Shown here piece after piece: positions 45,234-54,642 of a DNA stretch of 64,000 nucleotides. The position numbers were made by a program, and so were the translations under genes. A model generated the notes under the pieces. It searched no databases, was not told the DNA's origin, and worked only from the letters and a program-made list of their open reading frames with translations. Numbering within the stretch: the first letter of the stretch is position 1; each line of letters starts with the position of its first letter. This DNA is from Yponomeuta sedellus. Its lineage: Eukaryota > Arthropoda > Insecta > Lepidoptera > Yponomeutidae. Location of the stretch: the NCBI GenBank assembly GCA_934045075.1, contig OW203725.1, positions 3,453,623 through 3,517,622 on the forward strand, in the 5' to 3' direction.

Positions 45234-45389
45234 AATTTAGATAGTTTGTTAATTACTAAACCATGCTTTGCTTACCACACAGACTCTATATCTGTGGCTT
45301 ATTATAATTATTTGAGGTATGCTAGGATTAGTAAAATTACTTCCTACTTACACACCTTTTGGTTAATGGTGTTATGTAATGTTCATCAA

Positions 45390-45648
45390 ATTTTATATTT
45401 TAAACTTTCGTGACTTGTACACATAGAATATTTTCGGGGCTTAATCGCGCAGTACGACCGGATCCCACGTTTGCGACAAATTGAAACCACATTCCCGATT
45501 AAAATTTTTGTGTTTCTTAATTTCAACCGCTTCACGCACAATTCGGCTATAATGATGGCGATCGTTGGAAAGTACTGATGGTTTGTGTAATTCTCTCCAG
45601 TGGTTTGATCCTGATTCAAGCAGATGTTCCGCTATGATATTCTAACTA
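45390..45648 (-). pseudogene. Penelope-like element ORF C-terminus
   Basis: The minus-strand translation is open for ~65 codons up to a TAA at about 45443. It contains IIAEHLLESGSNHWRELHKP, RIVREAVEIKKHKNFNRECG and FNLSQTWDPVVLRD. The pattern REAxEI-K...NRE-G...LS-TW-P resembles the C-terminal end of Penelope-like retroelement proteins (GIY-YIG side). The following gattaagccccgaaaatatt and cgaaagtttaaaatata recur at 12095-12335 and 16926-16985, so they mark its 3' end. No RT domain is present. Confidence 0.55.
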
Positions 45649-45776
45649 TGTTCATCCAATTGTCATAGTAAACCATGAATAGTAGTTCTATGAAATAAAG
45701 CCTTGCTAAGAAAAATAATTGTCCCTATCTAATCCTATGAATAATTGTATAGTTTCAAAATTCTGGGAGGAGTTAG

Positions 45777-46048
45777 TACATATATAAATATTCTTTTTAA
45801 TGCACTAACCCGTGCTAAGGACAATTCTATAAACCTATATAGAGGCTAAAAATTCCACCCATGCCGGGATTCGAACCCGTGACCTCTGGCTATCCGTGCC
45901 AGTGCTCTTTCCAACTGAGCTAATGTGCGACTCACCGGTATCAGTGAAATTTCGAACCTCTTTACAATATTCTCTGTATTACGTACAGGCAGTGACATCT
46001 GGCTGAAGTAATTTGCATCACTTGCAGCCCCGAGTACGAGTTTTAAAA
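45777..46048 (-). mobile_element. TRL-308 single unit, possible 9-bp TSD
   Basis: An antisense module and body up to cagccccgagtac. aggagttag occurs at 45768-45776 and 46049-46057. Confidence 0.8.
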
Positions 46049-46057
46049 AGGAGTTAG

Positions 46058-46458
46058 AACAGTAACAGAATCAAGGATCTGGTTAACGTCTTGAATTAAC
46101 TCCAAAGCGGATGCAATCAATATCAGAGGGACGTAAAGATGTCATCCAACCCTATAACTGCATTGAAAGTGTATTTAGAGCGCTCTTTACGGCTAGTAAT
46201 TAATCACTGCTGCACTTAGGGCTGCACCTTGGAGTTACGAAAATAAATAAAAATGGAGAATCTTTAGTTTGTCACACGCACCAACGTATACTTTGTGGGA
46301 AAACTTCGGCCAACCTCCCGTCTCTATTATAGTGGAAGCTCTGCAAAGTTCTGTATTACACTAGTGTTTTAATAAACATGGCTATATAATATAGTATGAA
46401 ATTTTATTTACATATTTGTTTTACTCGATCGTAGCCACATACATCACATTACTTATCT
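46058..46458. other. Unrecognised stretch
   Basis: No repeat family, open frame or motif was recognised. Confidence 0.4.
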
Positions 46459-46642
46459 TCTATAAAATAAAAATGAATCGCTGAATGTGTTGGTAAGCGC
46501 AAATCTCGAGAGCAGCTGAACGGATTTCGCCAATTCTCTTTTTAGAATATCCTTGAAGTACGAGGATGGTTCTTACGGAGAGAAAAATAAAAAAAAAATA
46601 GAATCGACTTTTAGGCGGTACGAAGTTCGCTGGGTCAGCTAG
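46459..46642 (+). mobile_element. Non-autonomous Helitron, complete
   Basis: It begins TCTATAAAATAAAAATGAAT and ends cgctgggtcagCTAG. It is closely related to 18254-18420 and 60194-60372. No TSD, as expected for Helitrons. Confidence 0.8.
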
Positions 46643-47109
46643 AATAACATAAAATAAAAAGTCTTTGTGAACTTATTCCGACAATAACTTTTAAATTAAA
46701 TAATACTACACGCCTTCAGATATTACTGAAAATGTCAAAAAGTAAATAAATCATAGCCTCAAATTTTTCAAAAGGGGACTAAAATTAATTAATTCACCAT
46801 TGCGTTGGTGTGTTTTATCGTAAAAGATGAAAAACATCAATGCAGTGGCGTTGGTGGTGGCTGTCCATTCATACGTCCATATTAATACCACTGCAGTAAT
46901 ATTATCATTGAATATATTATGTACGGACCGCCATCGCCACCGCCACCACTACCGCTTTGGTGTGTTCTTAAGAGATATTTTTTTCATTGCATTTCAAACC
47001 ATTGTATTAGAAATATCATTTAAAACTATATAACAACATACAGAATATAACATTTTATGTTTAATATTGTTAATTAGAATGTTTGTGGAAGTAGCCCTAA
47101 TGTGAGTGG
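46643..47109. other. Unrecognised stretch
   Basis: cattgcgttggtgtgtttta and a nearby ggcgttggtggtggctgtcc, with their partial complements (cgccaccgccaccac) at 46935, give a weak inverted GGT-rich structure. Otherwise AT-rich. Confidence 0.4.
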
Positions 47110-47335
47110 AAGGGCCGGTAAGGAACGTTCCAGGTGGACATACTCGTACGTCGACCAAATAGGGGATGTATTAGCAAAGGGGAAGATAAAAGTACCCGGA
47201 CCCGACGTGCGTGCATGCAATGTCTTACGAAAGTTGATGAAGAGAAGGTGATCTGTCAGGATCGTGGCATGTGGCAGTCCCTGGTCTCTGCCTACCCTAC
47301 TGATACAGGCGTGAGGTTATGTTATGTTTTCAATC
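47110..47335 (+). pseudogene. LINE-A ORF2 C-terminal fragment
   Basis: It encodes a Y(V)DQIGDVLAKGK / RACMQCLTKVDEEKVICQDR / GMWQSLVSAYPTDTGVRL-type end, with a 1-bp indel in the KST region. The 3' terminus is gaggttatgttatg. Confidence 0.75.
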
Positions 47336-47810
47336 TTAAAATAATAAATAACATGGAAGTTTCATACTTATTATTGTTCTAATTAAACATCACAATACTT
47401 TCCATATTAAAACAAGACACCTCAAAATGGGTACGAAAGGTCAACAAGTGTAGAAAGACGTCAATAATAACTAAATTTATACCATCAGCGACTGGATAAT
47501 TAACAAAATAAAAATGCATAATTCAAGTAAACGTGATTTAAATTTACCAAATCATTATTAATCTCTTCAAAAATCTCGCTTTTCATAGATAGATATTTTA
47601 GCCCAACAGGAATGTTTTAATTTAAGCTTGTACTGCCAAACAGAAGCCAACGACTTCATCTCACTAAGTGAGGCATTTTAGTAACTTGATATATCGTTGA
47701 GTGCTTGACAATATTAAGTCTGCGAGTTATTTAGCTAATTAGGTATATCGAGTTCTCTTGAATTTGTCTTCGCTCAATAGCATAACATTGTTGTCTGTTA
47801 TGATGTCTGT

Positions 47811-47850
47811 CATGGAAGGCAGATGCGCTACCGCTGTGCCATAGAGACTG
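47811..47850 (-). mobile_element. Metulj-like SINE head fragment
   Basis: Only the A-box half of the tRNA-like head remains (ggcagatgcgctaccgctgt). Confidence 0.6.
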
Positions 47851-47859
47851 TTAATCACC

Positions 47860-48000
47860 ACAAACCCGGTAAACCCCACTGCTGGGTATTGGCCTCTTCA
47901 TTTCCACGCCAACCAGCAGGGTCTCGCGCTAGTCTCATCCACTGTTTGCCGGCTACTTTACTTAGGTCATCTGACCATCTGGCTGCTGGTCTGCCCACAA
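47860..48000 (-). pseudogene. RTE-like LINE ORF2 C-terminus, divergent
   Basis: The minus frame reads GRPAARWSDDLSKVAGKQWM, RLARDPAGWRGNEEANTQQW. The GRP-RW-DDL...W...A-D...W...QQW pattern is the C-terminal signature of RTE-like elements. It lies directly beside a Metulj-like fragment. Confidence 0.7.
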
Positions 48001-48228
48001 TAGATTCTATAATATGTATTTCTTTTATAAGGACATAATTTACAATAAGGGCATACAAATTTCGCGCGGTTTAAATAGGTACTGATACTCTCATTTTAAA
48101 ATGAATTTATAGTTGTGACGTGGTTTGGTAATTTGATACTCTACCGCGCAACGCTCAAATTTAATTTAAATTAGAAAATAGGTTTTAGGTTTAGTTTCGT
48201 TTAGCAATAAGTAAGTATCTTTCATAGC

Positions 48229-48600
48229 TTTCATGAATCGCTCGTAGCCCTGGCTGCCTGAGTGATCTTAAACGACCACGAAGGTTAAGCAACATAGGGC
48301 GCGTTCAGTGCATGGATGGGTGATCGTCTATGACTAACGCTAGTGGCATTTTTCCGAGCGGTTCCGTGCTTCGCAAGGCACGCTAAGCAATTGGTACCGG
48401 CTGCCGTCGATAGATGGCAGTCGTTAAGCCAAGTCAGAGGCCTTAAGGCGGCTTGAAAACTTCTGACAGTAAGACCAGCCACTAGTCTTGCTAGCCTCCA
48501 CCAATTCGGACTTGGCCCCCGAGGTGGAGTATGGCCTATACCTTCCTCGGGGAAGAGACCTGTGCCCCACGGTGGGGACAATGGGTTGATGATGATGATG
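48229..48600 (+). mobile_element. 5S-SINE reference copy, full length with 12-bp TSD
   Basis: atctttcatagc at 48217-48228 and 48601-48612 defines a 372-bp element. The 5' region (48275-48335) reads cgaccacgaaggttaagcaa, catagggcgcg, cagtgcatggatgggtgatc, very close to 5S rRNA positions ~45-95 and including box A, the intermediate element and box C. The body follows (ggcatttttccgagcg ... ggagtatggcctatacc). The tail is (GAT)n after tggggacaatgggtt. Transcription by Pol III with TFIIIA is expected from type-1 promoter homology (inference). No coding function. Confidence 0.92.
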
Positions 48601-48902
48601 ATCTTTCATAGCAAATGTATTATTTTATTTAAATTTATTAATTAAGAAAAAATGTTTCCTAGTAAATAAATAATAAATATTAAAGTTGTGTCGACAGCAA
48701 ACGGTTTTTTTAAGCATTTAGCAAGACTTTATACCACTCGTCATGACTTAGAAAAAAACCAGGTCGAACACTTCTGACAAAAAAATCAAGTAAGTGAATC
48801 CGGAAGTAATGTGTGTATTGTTATGTAGTGCTTAAGAACGTTTTTGTTGGAAAGATATGAAAATTTAAGTTTTCTTTATTTTTCTTACAATCATATAGAA
48901 TT

Positions 48903-49125
48903 TCGATATCAACCCTTTATATGTCCCCACTGTTGGGGTACGGGTCTCTTCCTGTATCGCAGAAAGATTAGGCCATACTCCGCCACGGGGGCCAAGTCCA
49001 GGTTGGTGGAGGATTGGAAGACAGTCGCGGGCCTTACTATCAGAAGTTATCAAGCCGCCCATAAGGCCTCTGACATGGCTTAACATGGTTATTGATTCCA
49101 ATCACTCGGTTCGACTAGGCCGCAT
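48903..49125 (-). mobile_element. 5S-SINE with internal deletion
   Basis: Reversed tail (tcgatatcaaccctttatat) and body up to ctctgacatggcttaac, then a jump to the 5' head (attgattccaatcactcggt). The promoter and mid-body are missing. Confidence 0.75.
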
Positions 49126-49179
49126 CCATCACCATCCATCTGTATAAATTATCTCATTACGTAGATACATATTCTCCTT

Positions 49180-49345
49180 CTTCTTCAGGCTATATTTGTC
49201 CACTGCTGGACATAGCCCACCTCTAATGAGCGCCAATAGCGCAAGGTTGTGCCATCTTTGGGTACTGCCCATAATCCCCGCTGGGCATGCAGGTTGGGTA
49301 TCGCAGTTTGGTTGAATTGTAGTGCAAGGGGCGCTGATAGATGCA
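49180..49345 (-). mobile_element. RTE-like LINE-B2 3' UTR
   Basis: Reversed GAA tail (ccttcttcttcaggctatat), cactgctggacatagccc and ccccgctgggcatgcaggtt. It matches 34701-34915 in reverse. Confidence 0.7.
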
Positions 49346-49380
49346 TACTCATGTCTTTTTACACCAGTCTTACTCGTAGT

Positions 49381-49640
49381 TCAAAGATTGGAAACCCTTC
49401 TCAAACATTTTATATTGAAGAAAATATTCGTCACTATCACTACCGTAAAGGCGTTTTCACTATGAAATTTCAATCTGGCGAGCATTTCGTTTGCCTCGAC
49501 AATTTCATCTTGGCTGTCCGCAGTTATGAGAATATGTCGACGTACGGACCTCAGCACATAAGCTACCCAAGAGCAGTTCTTATTGTGAACAGTATAAGAG
49601 CTAGTGTCGGACAAAGAGTTGTAGCCGGCTGTGATAAAAG
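49381..49640 (-). CDS. Possible host exon or gene remnant, unidentified
   Basis: On the minus strand this interval is open and protein-like. It includes AGYNSLSDTSSYTVHNKNCS, WVAYVLRSVRRHILITADSQ and DEIVEANEMLARLKFHSENA and ends CLRRVSNL at a TGA. A good 3' splice-site pattern (ttaacttttatcacag) lies just upstream at about 49626-49641, so it would be an internal-acceptor final exon. I do not recognise the family. The plus strand is open over the same interval (part of a 131-codon frame) and could be a shadow. No other exon was found nearby. It could equally be transposon coding DNA. Confidence 0.25.
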
Positions 49641-49851
49641 TTAATTCAGGCCGAGTAAAAGATACTCGTACAATTGCAATGGGGAAGTATATATCTTATA
49701 TCAATCCATAATTGACATACATAATTGTATGTAAATGTAATGTTATTAAACTATAGAAATCCCCAACAGTATCGTCATATCATATAAAATATCTAATATT
49801 GTAGGTTCTTTTTACCACATCATCACATCACACTAATCAAATCACATTAAA

Positions 49852-50045
49852 GTAATATTATAAAGGTGAAAGTTTGTGAATGTTTATTTCTAAACGTCTA
49901 AATGGCTGGAGCGATTTTAGTAAAATTTGTTATAGAGTTAGCTGACAGCCTGGATTAACAAATAGAGTACATTTTACTGCGGGAAAATATCTTATTCCCA
50001 TGGGAAAATGGATAAGCCGCGGTGTTACCCGCGGGGCACAGCTAG
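49852..50045 (+). mobile_element. Non-autonomous Helitron, 5' end uncertain
   Basis: aatattataaaggtgaaagt resembles the start of many lepidopteran Helitrons but lacks the TC. The 3' end is cgcggggcacagCTAG followed by T. Confidence 0.7.
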
Positions 50046-50084
50046 TGTTGTATATGTTTTAGCATAATAAAATTAATTAAATTA

Positions 50085-50235
50085 AGATAAGATAAGATAA
50101 GAATATTCTTTATTGTACACTGGAAAAACAACAAATACAAAACAATTGCAAATATACATAGTACAATTGGCGGCCTTATTGCTAAAAGCAATTTCTTCCA
50201 GACAACCTTACGATGGAAAGTTGCTGAAGGAAATT
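50085..50235 (-). mobile_element. LINE 3' end with TATCT tail
   Basis: The reverse complement reads ctggctacccgtctttct, ggttgtctggaagaaattgc, taataaggccgcc, gtacaataaagaatattctt and (ATCTT)n. It is the same family as 23570-23742. Confidence 0.75.
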
Positions 50236-50667
50236 AGAAAGACGGGTAGCCAGTGCAAATTTTAATATTGATACATACTTATACTTAATAATAATACACT
50301 TACAGACCGTTACTTATATAAACTTATAATTTATTATAAACATACATATATATATCTTATAATAAAATTCTACACAAGACAAGGTAAGCAATAACCTACA
50401 TACAAGAGGACAAAATTTACACTTAAATTAAATTTACAAAATTTACAAAATTACAAATATTAAAAAAATCTGTGAAGATTATAATATGTCGACTTTCAAA
50501 GGTTTCTGGGCGTTCTTTTTTATTAATAATTTTGTTCTTTAAATAAATATTATGATGTTGTAAGTTTATTATATATTAACTAGGGGTATACTGAAGAGGA
50601 ATAAGTACGTGTTAGAAATATAAAGTAAAGACAATTTTTTGAACACAACTGATATTTATTTATGCTG
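50236..50667. other. AT-rich stretch, nothing recognised
   Basis: Low-complexity AT sequence including tacatatatatatc. No coding or repeat boundary was seen. Confidence 0.45.
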
Positions 50668-50816
50668 TCACGCCTGTTTCCTCACGGTAGGCAGAGACCA
50701 GGGACTGCCACTTGCCACGATCTTGACACATCACATTCACCTTATAAACGTTCATTAGTTTTGGGTACTTTTTATCTTGGCTTTTTCTCATATATCCCCT
50801 GTTAGGTCGGTCGGTT
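50668..50816 (-). pseudogene. LINE-A 3' fragment
   Basis: Reversed gcagagaccagggactgcca, cttgccacgatcttgacaca, then tactttttatcttggc, with several indels. Confidence 0.65.
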
Positions 50817-51049
50817 TGATATTATTAAAATATATAAACGTGAAAAAAACTGTTGATTCTGACGGAACTAATAAATACAAGACTTTTTTTAATAATTATA
50901 TTAACATAATAAACAAAACCTGCTTATATTTTTTGGTTATTTGAACGACCTTTGTGTTTTATATATATCTGATAAGATGAGATGTTACAAAACGGAACCC
51001 AACGAAATAAAACACAAAGGTCGAACAAATAACAAAAATATATATATAT

Positions 51050-51054
51050 TTAAG

Positions 51055-51140
<86 letters not shown>

Positions 51141-51190
51141 ATATATATTATAACAAATATAAACATATATATATATATATATATATATCA
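51050..51190. repeat. TA dinucleotide microsatellite
   Basis: Nearly pure (TA)n in two blocks (about 51056-51125 and 51163-51190) with AAATAAAAA interruptions. It gives an IYIYIY frame artefact. Confidence 0.95.
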
Positions 51191-51333
51191 GTCCAGGTGG
51201 GATGACGATCTGCGAAAAACTGCCGGCAGATGCTGAATGCGGCAAGTTGAAGACAGGGCGCTATGGCGCTCATTAGGGGATGGCTATGTCCAGCAGTGGA
51301 CTACATAATATAGCCTGAAGAAGAAGCAGAAAA
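51191..51333 (+). pseudogene. RTE-like LINE-B1 3' end
   Basis: It starts inside the ORF end (gtgggatgacgatctgcgaa), passes gcgctcattaggggatggct and cagcagtggactacataata, and ends tagcctgaagaagaagcag. It is inserted at the edge of the TA repeat. Confidence 0.75.
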
Positions 51334-51958
51334 AATATATATTACACCTTCGGTTTTAATTCAGCCATTTCCACGTTATTTATCTACAGTGTCATTTTTA
51401 AACTACCTCCATAGTAAAACAAAACAATTTAGGATCGATTTCTCGGAAGAAAGCACCACCTACCACATCACTACATTGACGTAGCCGCTATGACGTCACT
51501 AAGGAATTTAATATCTTCGGATCGTATAGATCGAATGTGAGTAAACAGGCCATAGACAATATCTTCCTGCCAGGTGCCGATCAAATTTAAGTATAAAATT
51601 GAGATGTGGTCACATAATAACGAATTGTTCATTCAAACAATTGATTCAGTAGCGCGATGCCGTCTATCGCCCTGTGCCGACTTTTAGATATTTCCTTACA
51701 GTAAGTTGCATCATGCCGACAATGCATCCCTACTTGCAATCGCTTTATGCCGACTTTTTATTTTGTTGTATACTCACGGTTGGAAAAGTCCAATAATTTG
51801 ATTTAATTTGTTAACCTTAGGCCATGTTGAAAACCGTTGACATCTGGTATGTCGTACCTATTTTTCCTTAAGGGTGGATAGTATTTATTAATGACTCCTA
51901 ATGCTCATACATAGTTCATACAATAAAAAATTGCGATTAGCGTCATCGCCAATCATCG
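51334..51958. other. Unrecognised stretch
   Basis: No motif was identified. At 51959-51984 a 5' head of a 5S-SINE (gaagtaatcgtggcctagtg) directly precedes the RTE pseudogene. Confidence 0.4.
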
Positions 51959-51994
51959 CGGAAGTAATCGTGGCCTAGTGGAACCGAGTTACCA

Positions 51995-52890
51995 TAATCA
52001 GCCCTTGTCGGTCCCCTGCTAGAGGTAGGCCTCTCCCAAGTCACGCCACTGAGCCCGATCTTCGCATCTCCTCTTCCAGTCACTGCCCACCGCTTTGCGA
52101 ATGTCGTCGCTTCACCTGGTTACGGAGCGTCCTCCGTTACGTTTGCCGATTCGCGGTCTCTACTCAAAAACCAGTCTACGTTTATCCTGCCACAGATATG
52201 GCCTGCCCACTGCCAACTCGGTTTGCTAATCCGTTGAGCTTTGTCGATCACTTTTGTTCTCTGGTAGATAACTATGTTTCGGATTCGATCCCGCAGAGAA
52301 ACACCGAGCATAGCAGCATAGAGCCCGATTTGCGGCTTTCCTCTTCCAGTCACTGCCCAACACTTTGAGAACGTCGTCGCTCCACCTGGCCACCTGGTCG
52401 CGGTCTCTACCCAAAGACCGTAACTGTTATCGGTCCTGCGGCAGATATGACCCGCCCACTGCCACTTCAGTTTGCTAATCCGTTGAGCTATGTCGATCAC
52501 TTTTGTTCTTTGGCAAATAACTTTGTTTCGGATTCGATCCTGCAGAGAAACACCAGCTCTCTCCATAGCTCGCTGAGCGACCTTAAGTTGGTGGTTTCCT
52601 TGTCCACGTTTCGGCTCCGCATGTCATGGCGGGTAGGATGCACTGATTGAAGACTTTTGTCTTTAGGGACTACGGTATAGGTGACGAGAAGACCTGACGA
52701 AGTTTTCTAAATGCTGCCCAGCCCAGCTGAATACTTATCAGGATTTCCTTCTCGAAGTAGTGTTTGCCTAGTTGGAGCGGCGACCCTAGGTAGACATACA
52801 TTGAAACAACTTTGAGTGGGACCCCATTTACGCTGGTGGCGTAAGCTGCTCCATAGTCGCTTCCCTCAGTCATGAGAATACGAATAAGAA
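51995..52890 (-). pseudogene. RTE-like endonuclease-reverse transcriptase C-terminal pseudogene
   Basis: In order along the minus strand: SVNGVPLKVVSMYVYLGSPL and QLGWAAFRKLRQVFSSPIP (52670-52873), the end of the RT/connection region. Then MERAGVSLQDRIRNKVICQR and KVIDIAQRISKLKWQWAGHI. Then SDDIRKAVGSDWKRRCEDRA and QWRDLGEAYL near 52050, the family C-terminus. The MLGVSLRDRIRN...WQWAGHI block occurs twice because a ~270-bp segment is tandemly duplicated (starts at 52051 and 52321), in frame, giving a 148-codon open stretch. The catalytic RT motif (YADD-type) and endonuclease are absent. RTE assignment rests on similarity to proteins I know as insect RTE-like endonuclease-reverse transcriptases. 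Confidence 0.8.
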
Positions 52891-53316
52891 GAATAATCAG
52901 TTTTCTTCTTTAAAAGCGAGCTGCAAACGTAATAGTTTTTTTCTTTCGTTTTCTCGCATTTCCTTAGACTTGCGTATATTGTGACAGGATCCTAATGGAA
53001 TCGTCGGTTTTCCCCTAGTGGTCGGTTTCACATCGGACGATAAGCATAACTGCACGACATCCTTCGACAAATATTCATGAATCGCAAATCGCAAAAAGGT
53101 AGCACAAAATAAAGATAAATAAATAAAACATTTGCTTCCGTACACAATATACAGCATTCGTTTCGGATAATTAGGTTGGTGCAAAATAAATGTGGCTTAA
53201 TAGTAGTTGTTAAATCATTAGTAATTACTTTTTTTAATGAACTTTTCAAAAACAAGTCAACATAACCTTAAGTAAGAACAGATACAAGTGGTGTGACGGT
53301 AGACAGAAGTGAGGGT
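52891..53316. other. Unrecognised stretch
   Basis: A 95-codon minus frame at 52897-53184 has no recognisable domain. The sequence is otherwise AT-rich. Confidence 0.35.
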
Positions 53317-53328
53317 AGGTGGTTTAAC

Positions 53329-53635
53329 AACCTATTTAGAGGCTAAAAATTTCACCCATGCCGGGATTCGAACCCGCAACCTCTGGCTATCCGTGCCAGC
53401 GCTCTTCCAATTGAGCAAATGGGCGACTCACCGGCATCAGTGAAATTTCGAACCTCTTTACACTATTCTAGTATAGGTATCGACATCTGGAATTGGAAGA
53501 GCGCTGGCACGGATAGCCAGAGGTTGCGGGTTCGAATCCCGGCACGGGTGAAATTTTTAGCCTCTAAATAGGTTTTTGAATTTGTCCTTAGCACGGGTTA
53601 GTGCATTAAAAATAAAAAAATAAAATAGTATAATC
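53329..53635. mobile_element. TRL-308 foldback, 12-bp TSD
   Basis: aggtggtttaac at 53317-53328 and 53636-53647 flanks an antisense unit (53329-53490) joined to a sense unit (53491-53635). It is nearly the same architecture and size as 44922-45233 and is independently inserted. Confidence 0.92.
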
Positions 53636-53643
53636 AGGTGGTT

Positions 53644-53721
53644 TAACCTCAAGTCACTTTGCGGTCCGACACACAACACTCGTGTCGCCCGCTGGGACAA
53701 AGTAAAAGTGACTTGAGGTTA
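53644..53721. repeat. Inverted repeat, 17-bp perfect arms
   Basis: taacctcaagtcacttt at 53644-53660 and its reverse complement at 53705-53721 enclose a 44-bp loop containing cactcgtgtcgcccgctggg. It directly abuts the TRL-308 foldback TSD. Confidence 0.8.
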
Positions 53722-54090
53722 CGTTACGCGATAAGGCAAGGTAATGTTACGCATAAAAAAAATATATAAATATAATATTTGTTTTTTTTTAACTTGTGGC
53801 TATTTATGCTAACCATAAGTAGCATAAGTAACCATAAGTTAAGCGCGTGTATCATACACTACCATCCGTACGAAAATAATTTCATGTAGCCTGATAGTGA
53901 AGTGTAAGGAGTACAAATGGAAAAACAAAATACAAATAATTAACTTTTTTAAAAAAATTAAACCGACTTCAAATGCGTGAACACAAAAAAACTAAAAATT
54001 AAAAAATAATTCCTAATATCTATTACCTAATACTATAATTTTCCTAAACTATGTCAAAGTAATTAAAGTTAAACCAGCTAAATATCTTAC
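53722..54090. other. AT-rich, left part of a nested composite
   Basis: aaataattaactttttt at about 53934 is the inverted partner of aaaaagttaattattt at 54657. The sequence next to it, attaaaccgacttcaaatgc, resembles a widespread lepidopteran repeat. Upstream is unrecognised. Confidence 0.45.
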
Positions 54091-54313
54091 AATAGTTATA
54101 CTTATATACCTATTGCTTTTTGGAGTCGGTGCCAGTCGTATTAAGTTTAGCCGCGAGCAAGAGCCGCGCGCGCCCGCGTCCCCCGCAGCACCGCGCGGCC
54201 CCGCCTCGCGCCTTGCGTCCCCCGCCACCGCGCCGCACGTCTCTTGTTCGCGGCTAAACTTAATACGACTGGCACCGACTCCAAAAAGCAATAGGTATAT
54301 AAGTATAACTATT
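54091..54313. repeat. Palindrome: 73-bp arms, 77-bp GC-rich core
   Basis: Arms 54091-54163 and 54241-54313 differ at one position. The 54164-54240 core is about 87% GC (hand count, 67 of 77) and CpG-dense, in sharp contrast to its surroundings. The arms contain ttggagtcggtgccagtcg. The 67-80 codon frames beginning MLFGVGASRIKFSREQE on both strands are mirror images of the palindrome, not genes. Confidence 0.93.
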
Positions 54314-54642
54314 TAAAAACCTATTTAGAGGCTAAAAATTTCACCCATGCCGGGATTCGAACCCGCAACCTCTGGCTATCCGTACCAGCGCTCTACCAAT
54401 TGAGCCAATGGGCGACTCACGGCATCAGTGAAATTTCGAACCTCTTTACAATATTCTCTGTATTACGTACAGGCAGCGACATCTGACTTAAGCAAATTGC
54501 ATTACTTACAGCCCCGACTACCTACTTTGCAGTTAGGTTTTAACATCGGAACGATATCACTGTACCCACATGATTACACTATTTTTATTTTTAATGCACT
54601 AACCCGTGCTAAGGAACAAATTTAAAAACCTATTTAGAGGCT
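54314..54642 (-). mobile_element. TRL-308 complete unit with terminal direct repeats
   Basis: It starts aaaacctatttagaggct and, after one full 308-bp cycle, ends with the same aaaaacctatttagaggct. It abuts the right arm of the palindrome. The sequence is near-identical to the 43-kb array units. Confidence 0.88.

Noticed and set aside
54049..54316. Paired ORFs starting MLFGVGASRIKFSREQE on opposite strands
   Set aside because: They mirror each other because the DNA is a palindrome, and their middle is GC-rich low-complexity sequence.
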